From NCBI RefSeq assembly GCF_004307425.1, contig NZ_SEWZ01000002.1:376935-440934 (forward strand): DNA of 64,000 nucleotides, given 5' to 3'. A program made the translations under genes and the position numbers. Position 1 is the first letter of the stretch. Every line of letters begins with the position of its first letter. Of the stretch, positions 49,548-58,917 are shown piece by piece. Below the pieces are notes generated by a model. The model ran no database searches. It saw nothing but the letters and a program-made list of their open reading frames with translations, and was not told the origin of the DNA. The DNA comes from Aquirufa antheringensis. Lineage in GTDB: Bacteria; Bacteroidota; Bacteroidia; Cytophagales; Spirosomataceae.

Positions 49548-51967
49548 TTCACAAACTTCACATTCAATCCCACATACCAAGTCCGGCCATCCGCAGGTAA
49601 AATGCCTGGGCCCGGATAACCACCAGATCTTCGAGTAAAATAGCGCGAATCACCTAGATTGTTCACTCCAAACTTCAAAGTGGCGTATTTTTTAAACTTG
49701 TAAGAGCCAGAAACATCTTGTACCTGATAAGCAGGAATTAAACCTGTCGTTGCTGCCGCATTAGCTGCCATGGTATTGCTGGCATCTGCAAAAGCTTGAC
49801 CAATGTCACTGATCTGCCAACTTAATGAAAGGCCTTTTTTCGAATACGTAATTCCGTAACGGTTGATTTTTTCAGGAGCATTTTCGACGCTTTTGCCGGC
49901 TAAATTGCTTTCCACGATTTTGCCGCTTACCACAGATGTTGTTTTGAAATCGAGGTAGTGTGCTTGAATGGCAGCGATGGAGGCAAAAACCGAGATATTA
50001 CCCATTTTTGAGGCTTTCAACCAAGCGGTGGTAGGGCTAAATTCAATGTAGGCCTCAGCGCCTTTGGAAACAGAATGACCTAGATTAGTACGGAACTGGT
50101 AGATTTTACCATCGCTATTTGTGCGCGAGATAGTACCCACGCGGTTATCGTAATCGAGGTGGAAATAGTCTACATCGAATGTCAAATAATTACCCAGTTC
50201 GCCTCGGTATCCCAGGTCAAAGTTGAAGCCTTTGGCATCCGATAAATTCGGGTCAATGACGTCCGTTGTAGCAGGAGGTAACAGGTCAGAAGCCAAAACT
50301 GGGCGATAAGCTTGCGCAATGTTCGTGTAGAGTTTTGTTCCCGAGCTTACCTGGTATTCCGCTCCTGCACCTAGTAACACGAATGATCGTTCACGGGTGC
50401 TTGGTGTGGCTGCGAGTGGAGTGCCAGATGAACTAAGTCCAGATTGACCCATCATGTGCGTTTCGATTTGTTCTAAACGGGCGCCTATTGTCATTAGTAA
50501 ACGTTCTGATGGTCTTAGAATAGTCTCCGCAAAAGCCGCGTAATTTGTGTTATGGAAAATTAAATCGCGGGTATACAAGCCCTGAATGTCAAAGTCCATA
50601 CCGTTACCATTGCTTCCCACGCCTAGTTGCTTGCGTTTGATTTCTCCAGAGAAATACCGAAGACCAGAAGCTACCGTATTCTTCCATGACCCTAGCTTGT
50701 AATCTACTAAATAACGTAATTCTAGCCCATTGGTTTGGTAAAAGTCACGGTCTACTTGCCTGTTTCCCATGGGATCTACTTCTGTAATCGCCTTGGTGAA
50801 ACCGATGGAATTACGCTCTGCTGTAGTCCCAAAATACTTTAAACTCAGTTTCGAATCCGCAGAAATGACATAGTCCGCGGTCAACGCGTAAATGAACCAA
50901 GGGTTGCTAAACCAATTTCTGGCGCGCTTGCTTTGCTGGGCATTTTGGGCAAATTCTGTATCGGTTAACCCCCCTGCTTGTTGACTTTGCGTATACATAT
51001 AAGTTAGTTGAGCACCTACTTTAAGTTTGTTAGAAAGCGCATAAGACACTTCCCCATGAGAATGGTCCGTGTTAAAATAGGAGTTTTGTCGCCATCCATT
51101 TCCTAGACGCTTTTGATAGTAAGTCGTGTAGCTTAAGCGACCTGCGGTTCCCCCCACGTAATTAAAGGAGCTGAAGAGGCCATTGTTTCCGGTGGTGTTT
51201 TGGCTTTCCACAACCAGCTTTGTAGATAGATCAGGCTTGCGAAGCACAAAGTTCATTAATCCTCCAAACTGTGGGCCATACTGTAGTGAACTCGCCCCTC
51301 GAATAATTTCAATGCGATCGACTACCTCCATGGGCGGCGTATAATAAGCTTCTGGATAACCCATCGGGTCTGGAGTGATATCGTATCCATCCATCCGTAC
51401 ATTGAATTCCCAAGAACGATTAGGGGAAAGTCCGCGCGAGGCCACGCCTAATTGAATTCCGGAACCATCACTTTCCCAGACCGAAATTCCGGGTGTTCTA
51501 GAGAAGATTTGGCGGGAATTATTCATGGCTAAATTCGCTTGTAGGTTATCTAGCAAGATCACCTCATTTTTTTTACCTGCTGTAATCGTGTATTCGTTGA
51601 CTTGAGGTAAAAAGGAATTGCCTTTTACTCCCGATTGAGCCGTGACAGAAACGCCTTGTAGCTCTGTTACATCGCTTAGGGTAAAGTTTACTTCCTGTTG
51701 CTTTCCTTCTTTGATGTTGACTTCTCGTTTGCTGGTTCTATAGCCCACAAAACTCACTTGAATGGTGTATTGCCCAGGTTTTAAGCCTTTGAGGATATAA
51801 GTACCCTTCGCATTCGTTTGTACCCCACGAACAGTTCCGGCAAGGGTAATTGATGCACCTGGAAGAGGCTCGTTTAATTCAGTCGTAATTAGGCCTGAGA
51901 TTGAGCCTAATTGCGCAAGTGATGAGAAATTAACTAGTAATACGAAGGCGAATAGTACTTTTTTCAT
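49544..51967 (-). CDS. TonB-dependent outer-membrane receptor (FecA/siderophore-like)
   Basis: An 807-residue receptor: signal peptide, a carboxypeptidase-regulatory-like domain at 20-110 (ISGLITTELNEPLPGASITL), a plug domain (~125-245; IEIIRGASSLQYGPQFGGLM, NFVLRKP), and a beta-barrel ending in the aromatic NVKFVN. The YGITYSKKGLSLSWQI and VQDVSGSYKFKKYATLKFGV segments resemble iron(III)-citrate/FecA-type receptors. Two 19-bp palindromic boxes upstream suggest control by an iron- or manganese-responsive repressor. The ligand is not proven. Confidence 0.9.
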   Translation of the reverse strand: MKKVLFAFVLLVNFSSLAQLGSISGLITTELNEPLPGASITLAGTVRGVQTNAKGTYILKGLKPGQYTIQVSFVGYRTSKREVNIKEGKQQEVNFTLSDVTELQGVSVTAQSGVKGNSFLPQVNEYTITAGKKNEVILLDNLQANLAMNNSRQIFSRTPGISVWESDGSGIQLGVASRGLSPNRSWEFNVRMDGYDITPDPMGYPEAYYTPPMEVVDRIEIIRGASSLQYGPQFGGLMNFVLRKPDLSTKLVVESQNTTGNNGLFSSFNYVGGTAGRLSYTTYYQKRLGNGWRQNSYFNTDHSHGEVSYALSNKLKVGAQLTYMYTQSQQAGGLTDTEFAQNAQQSKRARNWFSNPWFIYALTADYVISADSKLSLKYFGTTAERNSIGFTKAITEVDPMGNRQVDRDFYQTNGLELRYLVDYKLGSWKNTVASGLRYFSGEIKRKQLGVGSNGNGMDFDIQGLYTRDLIFHNTNYAAFAETILRPSERLLMTIGARLEQIETHMMGQSGLSSSGTPLAATPSTRERSFVLLGAGAEYQVSSGTKLYTNIAQAYRPVLASDLLPPATTDVIDPNLSDAKGFNFDLGYRGELGNYLTFDVDYFHLDYDNRVGTISRTNSDGKIYQFRTNLGHSVSKGAEAYIEFSPTTAWLKASKMGNISVFASIAAIQAHYLDFKTTSVVSGKIVESNLAGKSVENAPEKINRYGITYSKKGLSLSWQISDIGQAFADASNTMAANAAATTGLIPAYQVQDVSGSYKFKKYATLKFGVNNLGDSRYFTRRSGGYPGPGILPADGRTWYVGLNVKFVN

Positions 51968-51976
51968 TTAAACTTT

Positions 51977-52055
51977 ATTTAGACTAATTTTAAATAGAGT
52001 ACAAATGTAGGAAGCGATCGCGACTCACGCAACACTATTTAGAATTATTTTAAAT
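51977..52055 (-). promoter_or_regulatory. Two 19-bp metalloregulator-like boxes, 60 bp apart
   Basis: ATTTAGACTAATTTTAAAT (51977-51995) and ATTTAGAATTATTTTAAAT (52037-52055) are near-identical imperfect palindromes (ATTTA...TAAAT) spaced by exactly 60 bp. The first lies 10 bases upstream of the TonB receptor start. They resemble Fur- or DtxR/MntR-type operators. The second also sits 74 bases before the divergent beta-lactamase gene and may serve it too. Confidence 0.6.
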
Positions 52056-52079
52056 AAGATTTTTAAGGGGCTGATTCGA

Positions 52080-52107
52080 TTGTATTATGTTGAAAGAGGT
52101 AATTTTG
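52080..52107 (+). promoter_or_regulatory. Promoter of the metallo-beta-lactamase gene
   Basis: TTG at 52080-52082, a 17-base spacer, and TAATTTTG at 52100-52107, 21 bases before the ATG at 52129. Confidence 0.5.
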
Positions 52108-52128
52108 GGATTCTTATAAAAAAGCCGG

Positions 52129-52833
52129 ATGAAACGAATACTATTTCTATTGTTTGCCTACATGCCGTTTGTTAACGCTCAACAGGTGTTATTAAAACAG
52201 CTATCTGAAAACACCTTTATTCATACCTCCTATTTGCAAACGGACGATTATGGACATGTTCCTTGCAATGGTTTAGTGGTTCGAAATGGTCAGCAGGCAC
52301 TTATTTTTGATACGCCTACGGATGATCAAAGTGCAAAAGAATTGATTTGTTTAGTTCAAGATTCTTTACACTGTAAAATCATGACCGTAGTTCCCACTCA
52401 CTTTCACAGTGATTGTTTAGGCGGTCTAAGGGCTTTTCATGAGGCAGGGATACCTTCCATTGCGAACGAATTAACCCTGGATTTAGCGAAAAATAGTGGT
52501 GTAGAAATACCTAAAAACGGCTTTCGCGATTCTTTAACACTAGAAATAGGACGCGAAAAAGTAGTAATTAAATTTCTAGGCCAAGGCCATACGCGGGATA
52601 ATGTGGTGGGCTATTTTCCAAGTGAAGATGTACTGTTTGGGGGCTGTTTAATAAAAGAATTAGACGCGTCTAAAGGTTATCTAGGAGATGCAAATGTGGA
52701 CGAATGGTCCGCCACCGTGAAAAAAGTTAAAAAGGAATTTCCGCGTGTGAAACGAGTGGTTCCCGGTCATGGGGAAGCGGGAGACTCCAGTTTGCTTGAT
52801 TACACTCAGAAATTATTCACGAAACAAAACTAA
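52129..52833 (+). CDS. Subclass B1 metallo-beta-lactamase
   Basis: A 234-residue periplasmic protein with a signal peptide (ending VNAQ) and an MBL fold with every B1 zinc ligand: H91, H93 and D95 in THFHSDCLGG, H154 in GQGHTRDN, C173 in FGGCLIKE, and H214 in VPGHGEA. The C173 and LIKE context are characteristic of true B1 enzymes (BlaB, IND, CcrA type) rather than general MBL hydrolases. It is shorter at the N-terminus of the mature part than some, but complete. It is chromosomal, with no mobile element beside it, so this looks like an intrinsic carbapenemase candidate. Confidence 0.9.
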   Translation: MKRILFLLFAYMPFVNAQQVLLKQLSENTFIHTSYLQTDDYGHVPCNGLVVRNGQQALIFDTPTDDQSAKELICLVQDSLHCKIMTVVPTHFHSDCLGGLRAFHEAGIPSIANELTLDLAKNSGVEIPKNGFRDSLTLEIGREKVVIKFLGQGHTRDNVVGYFPSEDVLFGGCLIKELDASKGYLGDANVDEWSATVKKVKKEFPRVKRVVPGHGEAGDSSLLDYTQKLFTKQN

Positions 52834-52870
52834 GTTTATCTGGTTTATAGCTTGATAAATAGCTACTTAG

Positions 52871-53311
52871 ATGAACATGAATCGCGAAGAGTTCTTACAC
52901 AAATTATCGGGAGGTTTAGCCGCAACTTGTGTTGCTTGTATGGCCGCCGCCTGTTCTAAAGAGGAGTCGGTGACTCCCGCAACGGGTTCTAATCCCACGG
53001 GAAATACAGCGGTAACCACGGTTAATTTAGATTTAGAGTTAAAAAATATCAATGATTTTGTTGCCAAAAGCTCTACGATTGTCATCCGCACCGCGTCCGG
53101 AAACGCTATAACTAGTTTTTTAGCATTCTCTTCAGTATGTCCTCATGCAGGGGCCACGGTGGAATATAATAATTCTACCTCCTCCTTTTTCTGCGCCGCT
53201 CACGGTTCTTCCTTCAGTGGAAATGGGGCATTAGTGCAAGGTCCGGCTACGAAAGGATTGACGAAATTAACCATTGAAATTACTGGATCTACTTTGACTG
53301 TCAAGGCGTAA
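52871..53311 (+). CDS. Exported Rieske [2Fe-2S] domain protein
   Basis: A 146-residue protein with a Tat-like or lipoprotein signal (REEFLHKLSGG then VACMAAACSK, possible lipobox) and a Rieske fold with CPHAGATV and CAAHGSSF, giving the C-x-H...C-x2-H iron-sulfur ligands. Small stand-alone Rieske proteins of this type are common in Bacteroidota and are assumed to be electron carriers. It follows the lactamase gene by 37 bases; co-transcription is possible but its relevance is unclear. Confidence 0.83.
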   Translation: MNMNREEFLHKLSGGLAATCVACMAAACSKEESVTPATGSNPTGNTAVTTVNLDLELKNINDFVAKSSTIVIRTASGNAITSFLAFSSVCPHAGATVEYNNSTSSFFCAAHGSSFSGNGALVQGPATKGLTKLTIEITGSTLTVKA

Positions 53312-53350
53312 TTATTTTTATCTTTGGTCTAGATAAAAAAGAATAGCCTT

Positions 53351-53578
53351 ATGAAAAAGTCCCTATTTAAATCGTTTGTTGCTCTAGCTCTTTTAGCATC
53401 CATGAGTTCTTGTGCTACTGTACTTGGAGGAAGAGTGACAGAATACCAACGAACTAAACCTGCTCCCGGGAAACCTGCCAGAGAAATTAGAGGTGCGGCC
53501 TTGATTGCGGATGTTATCTTGTTTTGGCCAGGTGCGATTATTGACTTTGCTACCGGAGCGATTTACAGACCTCGATAA
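53351..53578 (+). CDS. Small lipoprotein, conserved in Bacteroidota
   Basis: A 75-residue protein: lipobox (MSSCATVLGG, Cys ~21), then a basic stretch and a hydrophobic IADVILFWPGAIIDFATGAIYRP. The IDFATGAIYRP ending is a familiar signature of small Bacteroidota lipoproteins of unknown role. It lies 39 bases after the Rieske gene. Confidence 0.72.
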   Translation: MKKSLFKSFVALALLASMSSCATVLGGRVTEYQRTKPAPGKPAREIRGAALIADVILFWPGAIIDFATGAIYRPR

Positions 53579-53653
53579 TTTCGTAGACAAAATGGGTGGA
53601 TTGTATCGACAAAAATGGATGGAGGTTAATGATTCTGTGCGGAACTTTGGCAA

Positions 53654-54205
53654 ATGAAAAAATACCTACCTATTTTATGCGCAGTGCTACTTTTTACCTC
53701 TTGTAAAAAAGACGAATTAGAGCCTACAGATGATAATGAATTAGTTACTCGCGTTCAGCTAACCTTTACGGATGTCACTTCAAAAGCATCCCTCACCTAT
53801 ACTTTTCAGGACAAAGATGGCGATCCCAATACAGCGCCAGAAAAGTTCGATAAAATCGTGTTGAAAAAAGGGGCGACTTATACGTTGTCAGTGGGGGTTT
53901 ATGACGATACGAAGTCCCCTGCGGAGGATATTTCAGAGGAGATCGAAGAGGAATCAGATGTGCATCTTTTTGTATTTAAAACAACGCCAGCCTCTTTGTT
54001 TACAACGACCATTTTGGACAAGGATAACAATGGGCTTCCGGTGGGATTATCCTCTTCTGTTGTAACTTCTGCGAGTGCCGGAACGGGTAAATTAAATCTA
54101 TTATTAAAGCACCAGCCAGAATTAAACGGGGTAAAGGTGAAGACGGGTCAAGAAGCGGGGGGAAGTACCGATATCGATCTGTTATTTGATGTGGAAATTA
54201 ACTAA
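53654..54205 (+). CDS. Lipoprotein of unknown function
   Basis: A 183-residue lipoprotein (LLFTSCKKDE, Cys ~17) with a calcium-like acidic loop (DKDGDPNTAPEKFDK) and beta-strands typical of Bacteroidota surface lipoproteins. The YTFQDKDGDPNTAP motif resembles type I dockerin/hemopexin-like acid loops only loosely. No family is claimed. Confidence 0.65.
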   Translation: MKKYLPILCAVLLFTSCKKDELEPTDDNELVTRVQLTFTDVTSKASLTYTFQDKDGDPNTAPEKFDKIVLKKGATYTLSVGVYDDTKSPAEDISEEIEEESDVHLFVFKTTPASLFTTTILDKDNNGLPVGLSSSVVTSASAGTGKLNLLLKHQPELNGVKVKTGQEAGGSTDIDLLFDVEIN

Positions 54206-54210
54206 GTAAG

Positions 54211-54233
54211 GCCCTCTATTGAGGGCTTTTTTT
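54211..54233 (+). terminator. Rho-independent terminator after the lipoprotein gene
   Basis: GCCCTC, a TATT loop, GAGGGC and seven T form a compact hairpin, six bases after the stop codon. Confidence 0.9.
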
Positions 54234-54303
54234 ATAGGTAGCCTACAAGGTGTTCGTAGATTAAAAAATTATTTCATTAATTTGGACCAAATTCAAATAA
54301 CGA

Positions 54304-56775
54304 ATGAAAAAAGCACTTCTACTCAGCTGCGGCCTTTTAGCCGCTACTTTTTTAAGCCACGCTCAAAACGCTAAAACACCTGCAGCCGTGCAGCCTAAAC
54401 CGGCTGATTCCACTGCTTCGAAAAAGCCTGCTTCTAAGGCGAAATCCTACGATCAAGTCATTACCAAGGAGGCGAAATCCAAAAAAGGTTTATTTACTAC
54501 TCACCAAATAGGCGATAAATTCTATTTCGAAATCCCCAAGAAACACTTAGGCAAAGACATGTTATTAGTCAGCCAAATCGCCAAAATCCCCAACGGTTTA
54601 GGCGGAGGCTACGTGAATGCGGGTACGTCTTCTCACGAGCAATTGATTGTTTGGGAAAAATTCCAAGAAAAGATCTTAATTAAAATCAAATCTTACGCAG
54701 CTGTAGCGGCAGATTCTTTACCTATCAGCTTATCGGTAAAGGCCAATAATTACGAGCCCACTTTGTATATGTTCGATATTGAAACATATAGCAAAGACTC
54801 TTCTAATGTCGTGATCGATGTAACGAAGTTTTATAGCAGTGACATTCCAGCCATGAGCGGCTTAGATGCATCTTTGCGGGAGACGCATAAAGTCAGAAAT
54901 TTAGATGCTTCTCGGAGTTTCATTCGTTCCATCAAATCATTTCCGTTGAACATCGAGGTGTTGCAAGATTTTACCTACAATGCCACTAAGCCATCGGCCA
55001 CAGCCTATACGGAAACGATCAGCATGCAGATGAATCAATCCATGATTTTATTGCCAGAGAAACCGATGAAACCGCGTTTATTCGATCAGCGTGTGGGTTA
55101 TTTCACGCAAAGACAGTATGATTACTCGAGTGAAGAATTGAAATCCGATCAGAAAACGTATATCCAGCGCTGGCGCTTAGAGCCAAAAGACATGGCCGCA
55201 TACAAGCGTGGGGAGTTAGTAGAACCGATCAAACCAATCGTCTATTATTTAGATCCTGCTACGCCGGTGAAATTGCGGAAGCACATGAAGAAGGGCGTAG
55301 AGAATTGGCAGAAGGCTTTTGAAGCGGCAGGTTTTAAAAATGCGATTATTTGCAAGGAAGCACCTACTAAGGAAGAAGATCCTGATTTTTCACCAGAAGA
55401 CATTCGCTATTCAGTGATTCGCTATGTGGCGAGCACGACGCGTAATGCGATGGGTCCTAGCGTGAGCGATCCGCGTTCGGGGGAGATTATTGAGAGTGAC
55501 ATTATTTGGTACCATAACCATTTACGTTCGTACCGGAATCGTTTTCTGTTAGAAACGGGGGCCTCAAATCCGAACGCTCGTACGCTCGATACCCGCGAGG
55601 AGGATATTGGCGAGATGATGGAAATGGTGATTTCGCACGAGGTGGGTCATGCTTTAGGTTTTCCGCACAATATGGGAGCTAGCAGCTCGTATGAGGTGGA
55701 GAATTACCGCAAGGCAGACTTCACGAATAAGGAGGGAATCTCTGCCAGCATCATGGACTATGCGCGTTTTAATTACATCGCGCAGCCGGGTGACCAGGGG
55801 GTTCGCTACATTCGTCAAATGGGGCCTTATGACAGCTATGCTGTGAATTGGGGCTATCGTTTGATCCCAGACGCAGCTCGTCCTGAAGACGAAGTGCCTA
55901 CGTTAGACAAGTGGATTGAGGCCAAAGCAGGGGATGCAAGATTCCGTTTTGGCAATCAGGGAACGACTTTTGATCCAAGTTCTCAAACGGAAGATATCGG
56001 AAATGATCCCATTCGTGCCAGTACCTATGGGGTGAAGAACTTGAAATATGTGGCGCAGCATTTAGCGGAATGGACCAGCAAAAAGACGAATGATTACGAG
56101 GACTTAATTGAATTAAATGATGAGCTATTGGGTTCTTGGTCACGTTATGTGGGCCACGTGACTACGATGGTGGGTGGAGTATATGAGCAATATGCCAAAC
56201 CAAATCAACATATTTCTACCTATAATCCGGTACCGAAAGCGAGCCAACAAGCTGCAGTCAACTGGATCATTTCAAATGTATTTACGAATGTAGAATGGTT
56301 GATTAATAGAGAAGTGGTGACGCATCATATGGCGGGTTATACGGATCGTATTCGTAGCCTTCAAGTTAGTCCGTTGAACCGTATGTTAAGTGTAGAAACT
56401 TTTGCGCGCTTGGATAACAGTGGCTTGACTAACCCGAATCATTACAAGACCATTGATCTTTTTCAAGATGTACGCGGAGGCATTTGGAGCGAATTAGCTT
56501 CAGGAAAATACATCGATCGTTACCGTCGTAATTTGCAGAAGGCTTATATCGAACGCTTGAAAGCTTTGATGACGGATCAGGCGCCTGTTGTTTTAATGTC
56601 GCGTGAAAGCTATCCCGTAGCCCAATCCGATGTGCGCTCGATTGTGCGTGGCGAGTTGAAGGCGCTTCAAGCTAGTTTAGCGGCTTCGAAGGCAAAGTTT
56701 GCTGATAAAGAAGTGCGCTACCATTTGGATGATTGTTTGGAGCGAGTAAGTTTGATTTTGAAACCTGCTAAATAG
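54304..56775 (+). CDS. Large zinc metalloprotease (DUF5117/DUF5118 type)
   Basis: An 823-residue exported protein (signal peptide ending SHAQ) with the DUF5118/DUF5117 N-terminal region (YDQVITKEAKSKKGLFTTHQ, SAIPNGLGGG-like KIPNGLGGGYVN) and a gluzincin-like core with the metzincin-style motif HEVGHALGFPHN (from H445), followed by a Met-turn SIMDYARFNYIAQP. Predicted outer-membrane or periplasmic protease. Abundant in Bacteroidota; substrates are unknown. Single gene with a strong terminator upstream. Confidence 0.87.
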   Translation: MKKALLLSCGLLAATFLSHAQNAKTPAAVQPKPADSTASKKPASKAKSYDQVITKEAKSKKGLFTTHQIGDKFYFEIPKKHLGKDMLLVSQIAKIPNGLGGGYVNAGTSSHEQLIVWEKFQEKILIKIKSYAAVAADSLPISLSVKANNYEPTLYMFDIETYSKDSSNVVIDVTKFYSSDIPAMSGLDASLRETHKVRNLDASRSFIRSIKSFPLNIEVLQDFTYNATKPSATAYTETISMQMNQSMILLPEKPMKPRLFDQRVGYFTQRQYDYSSEELKSDQKTYIQRWRLEPKDMAAYKRGELVEPIKPIVYYLDPATPVKLRKHMKKGVENWQKAFEAAGFKNAIICKEAPTKEEDPDFSPEDIRYSVIRYVASTTRNAMGPSVSDPRSGEIIESDIIWYHNHLRSYRNRFLLETGASNPNARTLDTREEDIGEMMEMVISHEVGHALGFPHNMGASSSYEVENYRKADFTNKEGISASIMDYARFNYIAQPGDQGVRYIRQMGPYDSYAVNWGYRLIPDAARPEDEVPTLDKWIEAKAGDARFRFGNQGTTFDPSSQTEDIGNDPIRASTYGVKNLKYVAQHLAEWTSKKTNDYEDLIELNDELLGSWSRYVGHVTTMVGGVYEQYAKPNQHISTYNPVPKASQQAAVNWIISNVFTNVEWLINREVVTHHMAGYTDRIRSLQVSPLNRMLSVETFARLDNSGLTNPNHYKTIDLFQDVRGGIWSELASGKYIDRYRRNLQKAYIERLKALMTDQAPVVLMSRESYPVAQSDVRSIVRGELKALQASLAASKAKFADKEVRYHLDDCLERVSLILKPAK

Positions 56776-57181
56776 TGCTTTCTGCGTAGCTTTTAAAGTT
56801 ATCCAAAATCATCTGCCAGCCGGCTTGTTGCATGTCCTCCGGGTTTTGATTTTCCGGCTCAAATTGTTCAGTTACTTTCGTGCCCATTTCGGTGGATGCG
56901 AAAGTAACTTTCATTTTACGGCCATCTCCAATCAGAATATCGAGTGATTTTTGCTCCTCTATTTCCTTAAAAGTTCCCCAAAAATCAAAGCTCATCGACC
57001 CATCTCTGGCTGCCATTTCATAATGAAATTCACCGCCCACTTGTAGGTCTGTTTTCGCTGAGGGGCAATGCCAATCTGGAGAGGCAAAGTTCCAGTGTTG
57101 AACGTGTTCTGGAGAAGTCCACTTTTCCCAAACGCTGGCGATGGGTGCGTTTATCGTTGATTCAATCGTAATGAAAGCCAT
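56768..57181 (-). CDS. SRPBCC (AHSA1-type) domain protein
   Basis: A 137-residue START-like protein: TIESTINAPIASVWEKWTSP, HVQHWNFASPDWHCP, GGEFHYEMAARDG, and the C-terminal helix GWQMILDNFKSYAEST. These bind small hydrophobic ligands, but specific roles are unknown. It overlaps the end of the protease gene by 8 bases, tail to tail, and is divergent from fabV. Confidence 0.87.
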   Translation of the reverse strand: MAFITIESTINAPIASVWEKWTSPEHVQHWNFASPDWHCPSAKTDLQVGGEFHYEMAARDGSMSFDFWGTFKEIEEQKSLDILIGDGRKMKVTFASTEMGTKVTEQFEPENQNPEDMQQAGWQMILDNFKSYAESTI

Positions 57182-57262
57182 AAGTGATTCGTTGATTTTT
57201 TTGCAAATCTATCAAAAGCTTAGACCTTTTTCGCATTATTATGTAAAATATAGGGCTTTAAC

Positions 57263-57270
57263 TATATTTG
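57263..57270 (+). promoter_or_regulatory. -7 element of fabV
   Basis: TATATTTG matches TAnnTTTG. It excludes a start at 57268 and supports the ATG at 57292. Confidence 0.5.
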
Positions 57271-57291
57271 CACAAACAAAATACAAGCACT

Positions 57292-58494
57292 ATGATTATT
57301 GAACCTAGAATGAGAGGGTTTATCTGTTTGACATCACACCCGAAAGGTTGTGAAAAAAACGTCTTAAATCAAATTGACTATGTGAAGTCAAAGGGAGCCA
57401 TCGATGGCCCTAAAAAAGTGCTTGTCATCGGAGCCTCGACGGGTTTTGGTTTAGCCTCTCGCATTACGAGTGCATTCGGATCGGATGCCGCGACGATTGG
57501 CGTTTTCTTTGAAAAAGCACCTGCAGAAGGCAAAACAGCCTCTCCAGGATATTATAATAGCCTTGCTTTTGAAGCAGCGGCAGGTAAAGCGGGTCTTTAT
57601 GCGAAAAGCATTAACGGCGACGCGTTCTCTAACGAAGTGAAAGCGCAGACGATTGACTTAATAAAGGCAGATTTAGGCCAAATTGATTTAGTAATCTACA
57701 GCTTAGCTTCACCCGTGCGTCAGCACCCGGTTTCAGGCGTGTTGCACCGTTCGGTTTTGAAGCCTATCGGCGATACATTCACAGACAAAACGGTTGATTT
57801 CCACACAGGGATTGTTTCAGATGTGACGATTACTCCTTGCAGTGATGAAGATATCGCGAATACGGTGGAAGTAATGGGTGGCGAGGATTGGGCAATGTGG
57901 ATGGACGCGTTATTAAACGCGGGTGTTTTAGCGGATGGCGCGATGACCGTTGCGTATTCCTACATTGGACCTAAAGTAACGGAGCCGGTTTACCGTAAAG
58001 GAACGATCGGAATGGCGAAAGACCATTTAGAGGCGACGGCGTTTAAGATTACAGATGATTTGGCCAAAATAGGAGGCAAAGCTTTCGTTTCAGTGAACAA
58101 AGCCTTAGTAACGCAGGCAAGTTCAGCGATTCCTGTCATTCCTTTATACATCTCGTTGTTGTACAAAATAATGAAGGCAGAAGGCACGCATGAGGGTTGC
58201 ATCGAGCAAATCCAACGCCTATTCAGCGCGCGTCTGTATACGAATGGATCGATTCCAGTAGATGAAAAAGGACGTATCCGTATCGACGATTGGGAAATGA
58301 ATCCAGAAGTTCAAAAAGAAGTGGCTGAATTATGGAAAGGAGCTACGACAGAAAACTTGACTGCCATTGGCGATTTAGCTGGATATAAATCAGATTTCTT
58401 AAACCTATTTGGTTTCGGTTTCGACGGTGTAGATTACGCCGCTGAGGCAAACGAAATGGTCGAGATTCCGGGATTGATTACGGTAGTGAAATAA
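57292..58494 (+). CDS. fabV: trans-2-enoyl-ACP/CoA reductase
   Basis: A ~400-residue NADH-dependent enoyl reductase of the FabV/TER family, completing fatty-acid elongation. It begins MIIEPRMRGFICLTSHPKGC, has VIGASTGFGLASRI (cofactor site), the YxxxxxxxK catalytic pair as YSYIGPKVTEPVYRKGTIG, and the C-terminal GFDGVDY. FabV is intrinsically resistant to triclosan, which is established for the family. The ATG at 57292 gives the usual N-terminus. Confidence 0.95.
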   Translation: MIIEPRMRGFICLTSHPKGCEKNVLNQIDYVKSKGAIDGPKKVLVIGASTGFGLASRITSAFGSDAATIGVFFEKAPAEGKTASPGYYNSLAFEAAAGKAGLYAKSINGDAFSNEVKAQTIDLIKADLGQIDLVIYSLASPVRQHPVSGVLHRSVLKPIGDTFTDKTVDFHTGIVSDVTITPCSDEDIANTVEVMGGEDWAMWMDALLNAGVLADGAMTVAYSYIGPKVTEPVYRKGTIGMAKDHLEATAFKITDDLAKIGGKAFVSVNKALVTQASSAIPVIPLYISLLYKIMKAEGTHEGCIEQIQRLFSARLYTNGSIPVDEKGRIRIDDWEMNPEVQKEVAELWKGATTENLTAIGDLAGYKSDFLNLFGFGFDGVDYAAEANEMVEIPGLITVVK

Positions 58495-58497
58495 ATT

Positions 58498-58528
58498 GAA
58501 AGCCATCTGAGAGGATGGCTTTTTTTAT
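58498..58528 (+). terminator. Rho-independent terminator of fabV
   Basis: AAAGCCATC, TGAGAG loop, GATGGCTTT and a T-run form a classic hairpin right after the stop. Confidence 0.9.
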
Positions 58529-58534
58529 GAGTAT

Positions 58535-58915
58535 ATGAACATTTTCGAACGCATGCGTGCCGGCGGAATTATTCCAAACACGGATCCAGCGTGGACAGAG
58601 GTTTGGGAGATAGTGAATCAAACGATTGCGCTTTCTGCTAAGCTGAATGCTTCAGGCAATGTGGAGGAGATTCGCGCGATTTTATCCGAAATTTTGGGTC
58701 AAAGCATTGATTCATCCACAACCGTTTTAGCTCCTTTTTCAACCAATTTTGGAAAGCATACGACGATAGGGAAAAATGTGTTTATCAACCACGGCTGTTC
58801 GTTTTTAGACCTCGGCGGAATTACCATTGAAGACGATGTGTTAATCGGGCCGCAAGTGAAATTAGTGACCGAAAATCATCCGGTGGACCCGAGCAATCGC
58901 AAGAGCCTAGATTAG
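58535..58915 (+). pseudogene. 3'-truncated hexapeptide-repeat acetyltransferase (LbH_MAT-like)
   Basis: The 126-residue frame encodes the N-terminal helix region and first left-handed beta-helix coils of a maltose/galactoside O-acetyltransferase-like enzyme (FGKHTTIGKNVFINHGCSFL, ITIEDDVLIGPQVKLVTENH, PVDPSNRKSLD). Family members run to ~185-200 residues, adding three or four further hexapeptide coils that hold the acetyl-CoA site; these are missing. The break is followed by a repetitive palindromic sequence. Probably non-functional. Confidence 0.65.
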
Positions 58916-58917
58916 TC

